Source: Paracoccaceae bacterium (GTDB taxonomy: Bacteria; Pseudomonadota; Alphaproteobacteria; Rhodobacterales; Rhodobacteraceae). From it: 29,851 nucleotides of DNA. Below are positions 25,765 to 29,851 of this stretch, piece by piece. Position 1 is the first letter of the stretch. Each line of letters begins with the position of its first letter. A program made the translations under genes and the position numbers. Where the stretch lies: the NCBI GenBank assembly GCA_021648225.1, contig JAKITE010000021.1, positions 1 to 29,851 on the forward strand, given 5' to 3'. Below the pieces are notes generated by a model, which was given only the letters and a program-made list of their open reading frames with translations, ran no database searches and was not told the origin of the DNA.

Positions 25765-26011
25765 TTAATTTGTTTGCAAATTCACCGCGAACCGGTGGAA
25801 ACTCTTTTGGTGCAGGTGAATACGCCCAGCCCGGCACTGCCTTCGGCAAAGCCGGTCAGGAGCGTCATGGCCTCGGCTTCGCCTCGGGGATGCCTGCGGC
25901 ATTGTTGGTTGGATTGTCTCATTTTGGCCCTTTTGTCGGTTCGCATTTAGGCGTATGTTGCGCCCAAGCGTGAATACCCACGCACAAATTTATAAATGAG
26001 GGGGCCGCAAA
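25765..26011. other. Non-coding structured stretch upstream of sodB
   Basis: No convincing gene. It holds more inverted repeats: ATTCACC matched by GGTGAAT about 40 bases later, and CCGGC/GCCGG around a nested TGCC-TTC-GGCA stem near 25833-25857. The sodB promoter must lie at its right end, but I find no clear -35/-10 pair. A short RNA is possible but not demonstrated. Confidence 0.4.
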
Positions 26012-26620
26012 ATGGCTTTTGAACTTCCAGACCTACCCTATGCCCATGACGCATTGGCAGCCGGTGGCATGTCCGCCGAAACCATGGAATTCCACCATGA
26101 CCTGCATCACAATGCCTATGTGACCAATGGCAATAAATTGATTGCTGACACTGAATGGGAAGGCAAATCGCTTGAGGATATCGTGACCGGCACTTACGTT
26201 GCCGGTTCGGTTGCCCAAAACGGTATTTTCAACAATGCATCGCAACATTGGAATCACGCCCAATTCTGGGAAATGATGGGTCCGAACGGCCGCAGCATGC
26301 CATCCGAGCTTGAAACCCGTATTGTTGACGCATTTGGGTCGGTGGACAGCTTTAAAACCGAATTCGGTGCTGCGGGTGCAGGCCAGTTTGGTTCAGGCTG
26401 GTGCTGGTTGGTGATTGATACCGATGGCACATTAAAGGTTACCAAAACCGAAAACGGGGTTAACCCGCTTTGCTTTGGTCAGACAACGTTGCTGGGCTGT
26501 GATGTTTGGGAGCATTCCTATTACATTGATTTTCGCAATAAACGTCCGGTTTACCTGTCAAATTTCCTTGATAATCTGGTAAATTGGGAAAATGTCGCTG
26601 AACGGCTTTCCAACGCTTGA
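26012..26620 (+). CDS. sodB: Superoxide dismutase, Fe type
   Basis: This 202-residue cytoplasmic enzyme converts superoxide to hydrogen peroxide and oxygen. Metal ligands are H28 (MEFHHDLHH), H82 (WNHAQFW), D164 and H168 (DVWEHSYYIDF). The second-shell glutamine lies in the N-terminal half (FNNASQHW, Q78), as in Fe enzymes; Mn enzymes carry it in the C-terminal half. FGSGWCWLV and YLSNFLDNLVNWENV are typical. There is no signal peptide. GAGGGGG lies before the ATG. It stands alone, with a terminator-like stem after it that points mainly to the opposite strand. Confidence 0.96.
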   Translation: MAFELPDLPYAHDALAAGGMSAETMEFHHDLHHNAYVTNGNKLIADTEWEGKSLEDIVTGTYVAGSVAQNGIFNNASQHWNHAQFWEMMGPNGRSMPSELETRIVDAFGSVDSFKTEFGAAGAGQFGSGWCWLVIDTDGTLKVTKTENGVNPLCFGQTTLLGCDVWEHSYYIDFRNKRPVYLSNFLDNLVNWENVAERLSNA

Positions 26621-26633
26621 ACTCAGCAACCTT

Positions 26634-26677
26634 AAAAAACCCTCGCCTAGATTTGGTAAGCCAAAGGCTAGGCGAGG
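26634..26677 (-). terminator. Rho-independent terminator of the OmpA/binding-protein fusion gene
   Basis: CCTCGCCTAG (26641-26650) and CTAGGCGAGG (26668-26677) form a perfect ten-pair stem. On the minus strand the stem is followed by G, then G/T and a run of six T (A-run at 26634-26639 on plus), so it ends the leftward gene at 26707. On the plus strand it is followed only by ATATATT, so it is at best a weak terminator for sodB. Confidence 0.8.
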
Positions 26678-26706
26678 ATATATTGCAATTTGATTGCCCC
26701 TAGGCC

Positions 26707-28266
26707 CTAACGGGTCCAGACCTCAACGCGCTGGTTGATTTGACGGCCTGTCAGGCCTGCGTCACAGCTAAGCGGTGACAGCTCTCCGTATCCGACAGCC
26801 CGTATGTTTTCTTCAGCAAAGCTTCCGGATGCGAGTTCCAGAAGCAAGGCTTCGCGCACCTGTTCGGCCCGTGTCAGGCTTAGGCTTTTGTTAACCACAC
26901 CTTCGCCAACAGAATCGGTAAAGCCGATCAGAATAATTTCTCTTGACGATATTTGCCCGTCTTCGATACCGCGGGCCAGGCGGATGATGTCGGCTTTTGA
27001 CCGGCTATCGAGCTGTGATGTATTTTGATCAAACCGATAGGTAAGGGTTAACCGGCGGGCTGTGCCCAGCTCTACCATCATGTTTTGAATTTCGGCCAAG
27101 CTGGCTTCGGCATCGGTTGGCAACATTGCTGCCAAAAACCGCAATCCTTGGTTGTTAACCGATTCTTCCACAACACCCTGTCCGGCAAACCCCGAGAAAG
27201 CAACAATGCGTTGTGCTTCGACACTGTCCAGATATTCGATAAATTTATTGGCCAATACCGGCACATTATTCGCCAGCCGGTAAAGGTATAAGCGGCGGGT
27301 GAACGGGTATTCTTCGGTTTTGATGGTGAAATCATTGGCCGGAGACTGAATACCACAAGCCCCCAGAATCGACATCGACCGCGCCGAACGCTCATTGGAA
27401 AAGGTGGTAAAACCAATGCCGTATGGGTCCGATGAAACCGCATCGGAAACCGCGCTGTCACTGGCCAATTCTATAACATTGCGTGAAAGGCGGGCACTTA
27501 CAGGGCGTAGCACAAATTGGGAAAGCAGTGCACCGGTATCGGAGTTTTCCGGTCGGACATAAAGATTGATCTGCGCATCATCCCCCCCCAATTCAGACCA
27601 GTTGGTGACTTCGCCAGAGAACACTTTTGCAATCTGGTCTTCAGAAATAATATGCACGCCGTTTTGTGTTGAGGTAACAATAACCAAACCGTCCAGCGCC
27701 AGAATGTTTTCCAGACCGGGGGCGAAAATATCGCCCAAACCAGCCGCCGAAATCGCTGAGGCTTCTTCGGGGCGCATTGGCCGTGTTGTCAGCGCAATGC
27801 TTGCCTGACTGGTCACAAGATCACTGATGCCGCTGGTAGAACCGTTCATCAAAAACGAGATCTCTGCAACTTCATTTCCATCAAAATCAGTAAACAAAAC
27901 CTTTGGGCTGCCATCAGCCTGGGTTAGATGGGTCACGTCCAATTCTAATGAGCGCCCAAATCCGTCAAGCAAATCCGGCAGCAAATTAAGCGCAAGGCTG
28001 CGCGCACCAGAAATGGTAAATTCAGTAAAATCCGGCGTAATTTCAGGACAATCCGCGCCTATGCAAGTGACTTGTGAAACCGGAATAGTCATTTCGCCGA
28101 TATTGGTACGGATTACATAATTTTCGCTGTCATATTCGGTCAATTCACCAGTGACAGATATTGTGCCGTCCAAAGATTGCAAAACTACCTGCTGCGCGTT
28201 GATGGCGACTGGTGCCACAGCGATCAGCGCTGTGCAGAGCAATGTTTTCAAATCTGGTCTTTTCAT
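26707..28266 (-). CDS. Periplasmic phosphate-binding-like domain fused to OmpA peptidoglycan-binding domain
   Basis: The 519-residue product starts at ATG 28266 (AGGGGGAA upstream) with signal peptide MKRPDLKTLLCTALIAVAPV and a cut near NAQQ. A small beta domain follows (about 25-75, with a Cys pair CIGADC). Next is a PstS-like periplasmic binding fold (about 100-375: ALTTRPM, VFSGEVTNWSELGG, VRPENSDTGALLSQF). VTNWSELGG and the serine-rich anion loop region resemble PstS. Last is an OmpA domain (about 405-519: FDQNTSQLDSRSK, GFTDSVGEGVVNKSLSLTRAEQV) with the Asp and Arg that bind diaminopimelate. It is therefore probably a wall-attached sensor or scavenger of phosphate or another anion. No pst transporter genes lie nearby. 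Known as a recurring rhodobacteral architecture. Confidence 0.88.
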   Translation of the reverse strand: MKRPDLKTLLCTALIAVAPVAINAQQVVLQSLDGTISVTGELTEYDSENYVIRTNIGEMTIPVSQVTCIGADCPEITPDFTEFTISGARSLALNLLPDLLDGFGRSLELDVTHLTQADGSPKVLFTDFDGNEVAEISFLMNGSTSGISDLVTSQASIALTTRPMRPEEASAISAAGLGDIFAPGLENILALDGLVIVTSTQNGVHIISEDQIAKVFSGEVTNWSELGGDDAQINLYVRPENSDTGALLSQFVLRPVSARLSRNVIELASDSAVSDAVSSDPYGIGFTTFSNERSARSMSILGACGIQSPANDFTIKTEEYPFTRRLYLYRLANNVPVLANKFIEYLDSVEAQRIVAFSGFAGQGVVEESVNNQGLRFLAAMLPTDAEASLAEIQNMMVELGTARRLTLTYRFDQNTSQLDSRSKADIIRLARGIEDGQISSREIILIGFTDSVGEGVVNKSLSLTRAEQVREALLLELASGSFAEENIRAVGYGELSPLSCDAGLTGRQINQRVEVWTR

Positions 28267-28325
28267 TATTCCCCCTAAAAGACGGATATTTAGATTACTT
28301 TTTATGCGGTTAAAAACAATAGACA

Positions 28326-28573
28326 CTAACCCACTCCATTAAATACTTCGCTTCGTGTCAAAGACACAAGACATGCGGCAACATCTTCAACCTGCTGGGC
28401 GTTCAGAATTATTTTGCCTTTAAACTCTTTCAATGTTCTCAGTCCTTCACAGGTTGCATATAACGCAGGCATAACGGTTTCTGACCCGAAAGCCTATTTG
28501 GAATCGACTAGAATTGCTCTTCTGTATAATAATCGCCAATTTAGTCAAGATTAGGGCCGATTTCATCTAAAAA
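28326..28573 (-). pseudogene. Decayed soxX (sulfur-oxidising cytochrome c subunit) remnant
   Basis: Read on the minus strand, three pieces in SoxX order remain. First FLDEIGPNLD, a stop (28541-28543), then IGDYYTEEQ. A frame change follows near 28512-28516, then ILVDSK, a stop (28494-28496), then AFGSETVMPALYATCEG and FKGKIILNAQQVEDVAACLV, ending at TAG 28326-28328. SoxX proteins have, in the same order, GPxLDG, YTExQLR, IVVxxK, FGxxTxMP (heme-ligand Met) and ILxAQQVEDVxAYL. Two stops and a frameshift make it non-functional, and no CxxCH heme site is found upstream. An open 48-residue stretch (28326-28472) could still be translated. Identification rests on recalled family motifs, not on a search. 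Confidence 0.65.
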
Positions 28574-28801
28574 TTGTATTAAAACGTAGCCAGCAATTTG
28601 TCTCATATATTGATTGGTTGTGTTAAATAAATATATTAAAGAACCTTGTCGAACTTGTTACAAACATGCCTAGCTATGAAGTTGATGTCAAGAAAAAGCC
28701 CAGTAATCAGGGGTTCACTCGATCGCTCAACTTTGGCAAAGCCGAATCGTACCGAATTAGTCAGTGCAAATCTGTGGGTGTTTTAAGTCAAAATGCCAAG
28801 C
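28574..28801. other. AT-rich intergenic stretch, no gene seen
   Basis: This region is richer in A/T than the rest of the window. A 58-codon open frame on plus from 28667 has no ribosome site and no recognisable motif. A weak stem (CCC/GGG) followed by TTTTT on the minus strand near 28692-28714 might end the LOG-like gene. It may hold further unrecognisable soxX or operon remains. Confidence 0.4.
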
Positions 28802-29389
28802 CTATCGCCGTTTTGATTTTGCTGCATGTTTCAGTTGGCTAAGCAATTCAGGCACGGAATTAAGTATTTCAAAATTATTGGCAAATTCCGGTGCTGCGAA
28901 ACCCTGTGTGATGGCATTATCAATCAGATCAATTAACGGCTGCCAATATCCAGCGATATTCAGCAAATAAATCAGTTTATCATGCAAGCCTAGTTGCCGC
29001 CATGTCAAAACCTCAAAAAATTCGTCCAAGGATCCGGCACCGCCGGGCAGCGTGACAATTGCATCGGCATTCATAAACATGACTTTTTTGCGCTCATGCA
29101 TATTTTCGGTAATAACCAAGGAAGTCAGGTCTTTTTTGCCAACTTCCAGCGCCATAAGATGCTCGGGAATAACGCCAAATGTCTGGCCGTTTTCCTTTTG
29201 TGCCGCGCGCGCAACCGCGCCCATTAACCCCATATCGCCCGCGCCATAAACCAGTCGCATGTTGTTATTGGCTAACGCGGTGCCAATCTCGGTTGCGCCC
29301 TGCGCCGCCAGCTGTTCTGCAATCGCTTTGCCGATGCCCCGGCTGGCACCGGTGACCAGTGCGATTTCGCCTTCTAATTGTTTACTCAT
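28802..29389 (-). CDS. Chimeric ORF: FabG N-terminus joined to LOG-family phosphoribohydrolase
   Basis: One open frame of 195 residues. Residues 1-32 read as the start of 3-oxoacyl-ACP reductase (EGEIALVTGASRGIGKAIAE). From about residue 38 it is a LOG (TIGR00730) protein: MRLVYGAGDMGLMG, GVIPEHLM, MHERKKVMFMNAD and the nucleotide-site motif LPGGAGSLDEFFE. LOG enzymes cut nucleoside monophosphates such as cytokinin nucleotides. The usual LOG start, with a CVYCGS-like strand, is missing, so this protein is unlikely to fold normally. The change falls at GATEIGTA, which fits both FabG (GATVIGTA) and LOG. Upstream is fabD, as expected for fabG. I suspect a chimera of two genomes; a true fusion is the alternative. 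Confidence 0.8.
   Translation of the reverse strand: MSKQLEGEIALVTGASRGIGKAIAEQLAAQGATEIGTALANNNMRLVYGAGDMGLMGAVARAAQKENGQTFGVIPEHLMALEVGKKDLTSLVITENMHERKKVMFMNADAIVTLPGGAGSLDEFFEVLTWRQLGLHDKLIYLLNIAGYWQPLIDLIDNAITQGFAAPEFANNFEILNSVPELLSQLKHAAKSKRR
29276..29296. other. Probable chimera junction (fabG side to LOG side)
   Basis: The 21 bases encode the stretch where FabG-like and LOG-like sequences meet (ATEIGTA on minus). Protein families on the two sides do not occur in one domain. Short shared sequence at the join is typical of assembly or amplification chimeras. Confidence 0.6.
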
Positions 29390-29434
29390 TTACATTTAAA
29401 CCTTTTAATATTATCGAATGATGTCGCTGCGAAA

Positions 29435-29851
29435 TTAATCTTCAAGCGACATAGAGTCCAGAAATTTTTCCATCGACGCCGGTGTGTCCAGTGAAAAGCT
29501 TTTCACTTCTTTGTTGATACGACGGGTCAGGCCACCCAGTACTTTGCCGGGGCCACATTCAACCACCACATCAGCACCGTCGGTAATGATTTGTATAGTA
29601 TGTGTCCACTGTACCGGGTTGTATAGCTGTTTGACCAGTGCCTCGCGAATCGCGTCCGGCTCGTCGTGTGATTTGGCATCGACGTTGTGGATCACCTGAA
29701 TCTTCGGTGTGTTGATGGTGACTGTTTTTAAATATTCAGCCAGCTCATCGGCGGCCGGTTTCATCAGGGAACTATGCGAAGGTACGCTTACCGGCAACGG
29801 CAGCGCACGTTTTGCGCCCTCTTCTTTTAACGCTTCCATGGCTTTGTTGAC
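29435..29851 (-). CDS. fabD: Malonyl-CoA:ACP transacylase, C-terminal part (start beyond the window)
   Basis: The frame is open to the right edge; about 138 C-terminal residues are present. FabD moves the malonyl group from CoA to acyl carrier protein for fatty acid synthesis. Visible: AKRALPLPVSVPSHSSLMKP, containing the catalytic histidine (VPSH), LYNPVQWT with the active-site Gln, and the late GPGKVLGGLTRRI. The Ser nucleophile (GHSLG) lies outside. The sequence resembles gammaproteobacterial FabD much more than alphaproteobacterial FabD. Its stop lies 45 bases before the FabG-like start, the usual fabD-fabG order. Together these suggest this end comes from another genome. Confidence 0.92.
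   Translation of the reverse strand, partial: VNKAMEALKEEGAKRALPLPVSVPSHSSLMKPAADELAEYLKTVTINTPKIQVIHNVDAKSHDEPDAIREALVKQLYNPVQWTHTIQIITDGADVVVECGPGKVLGGLTRRINKEVKSFSLDTPASMEKFLDSMSLED

Noticed and set aside
25719..25973. 84-residue open frame after the exporter gene
   Set aside because: Starts inside the exporter gene, composition follows the hairpins, no ribosome site and no family likeness.
25725..26011. tRNA, SRP RNA, 6S RNA or tmRNA before sodB
   Set aside because: No cloverleaf, no SRP tetraloop region and no tmRNA landmarks were seen.
26641..26677. Strong terminator for sodB on the plus strand
   Set aside because: The T-run is only on the minus-strand side; plus-strand tail is ATATATT.
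28267..28326. GTG 28326 as start of the OmpA/binding-protein gene
   Set aside because: It places 20 extra polar residues before a good signal peptide; ATG 28266 has a strong ribosome site.
28667..28843. 58-residue open frame on plus in the AT-rich region
   Set aside because: No ribosome site, no motif, runs into the end of the opposite gene.
1..29851. CRISPR array, insertion sequence, integrase or prophage
   Set aside because: No regularly spaced repeats, no transposase-like or phage-like frames seen anywhere.

Overview
The window comes from an alphaproteobacterium. Gene content and protein signatures point to Rhodobacterales (Roseobacter-like), with GC in the low 50s by eye, lower than most cultured members. 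Supporting points are the alphaproteobacterial IF-3 N-terminus, the pair of PBP1C with a giant alpha-2-macroglobulin, a yajC-secD-secF run, an Fe-type SodB and a periplasmic phosphate-binding-like/OmpA fusion. I see no tRNA, rRNA, insertion sequence, integrase or CRISPR array.

Layout. (1) 3-8453, plus strand: an uptake and catabolism operon. It holds the end of a peptide-type ABC binding protein, two DppB/DppC-like permeases, a fused two-domain ATPase, an aldehyde dehydrogenase, a YcaQ/AlkX-type winged-helix DNA glycosylase, a short-chain dehydrogenase and a P1-family self-processing aminopeptidase/amidase. Many junctions are 4-bp overlaps. (2) 8458-17534, minus strand: an LpxL/HtrB-like acyltransferase, infC (IF-3, apparently starting at AUA), pbpC and a thioester alpha-2-macroglobulin. 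(3) 17673-21447: a GNAT acetyltransferase, a small membrane-anchored protein, galE, a dihydroflavonol-reductase-like dehydrogenase and a 78-residue membrane protein. (4) 21543-25722, plus strand: yajC, a strong intrinsic terminator, secD, secF, a zinc-ribbon membrane protein and a TauE/SafE exporter. (5) 25723-26620: a structured non-coding stretch, then sodB. (6) 26634-28801, minus strand: an OmpA/phosphate-binding-like fusion with its terminator, preceded by an AT-rich region holding what reads as a decayed soxX. (7) 28802-29851, minus strand: a LOG-family protein whose first ~30 residues are replaced by a FabG N-terminus, next to the C-terminal part of a gammaproteobacterial-looking FabD.

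The right edge is therefore suspect. The fabD-fabG pair looks gammaproteobacterial, while the rest of the LOG protein looks rhodobacteral. The join falls in a short stretch that fits both proteins, which is the expected look of an assembly or amplification chimera, although a real recombination cannot be excluded from sequence alone.

No wholly new system is evident. The points most worth a second look are the AUA start of infC, the soxX remnant, the FabG/LOG fusion, the PAN-domain macroglobulin without a lipobox overlapping pbpC, the terminator splitting yajC from secDF, and the catabolic operon with a DNA-repair glycosylase inside it.
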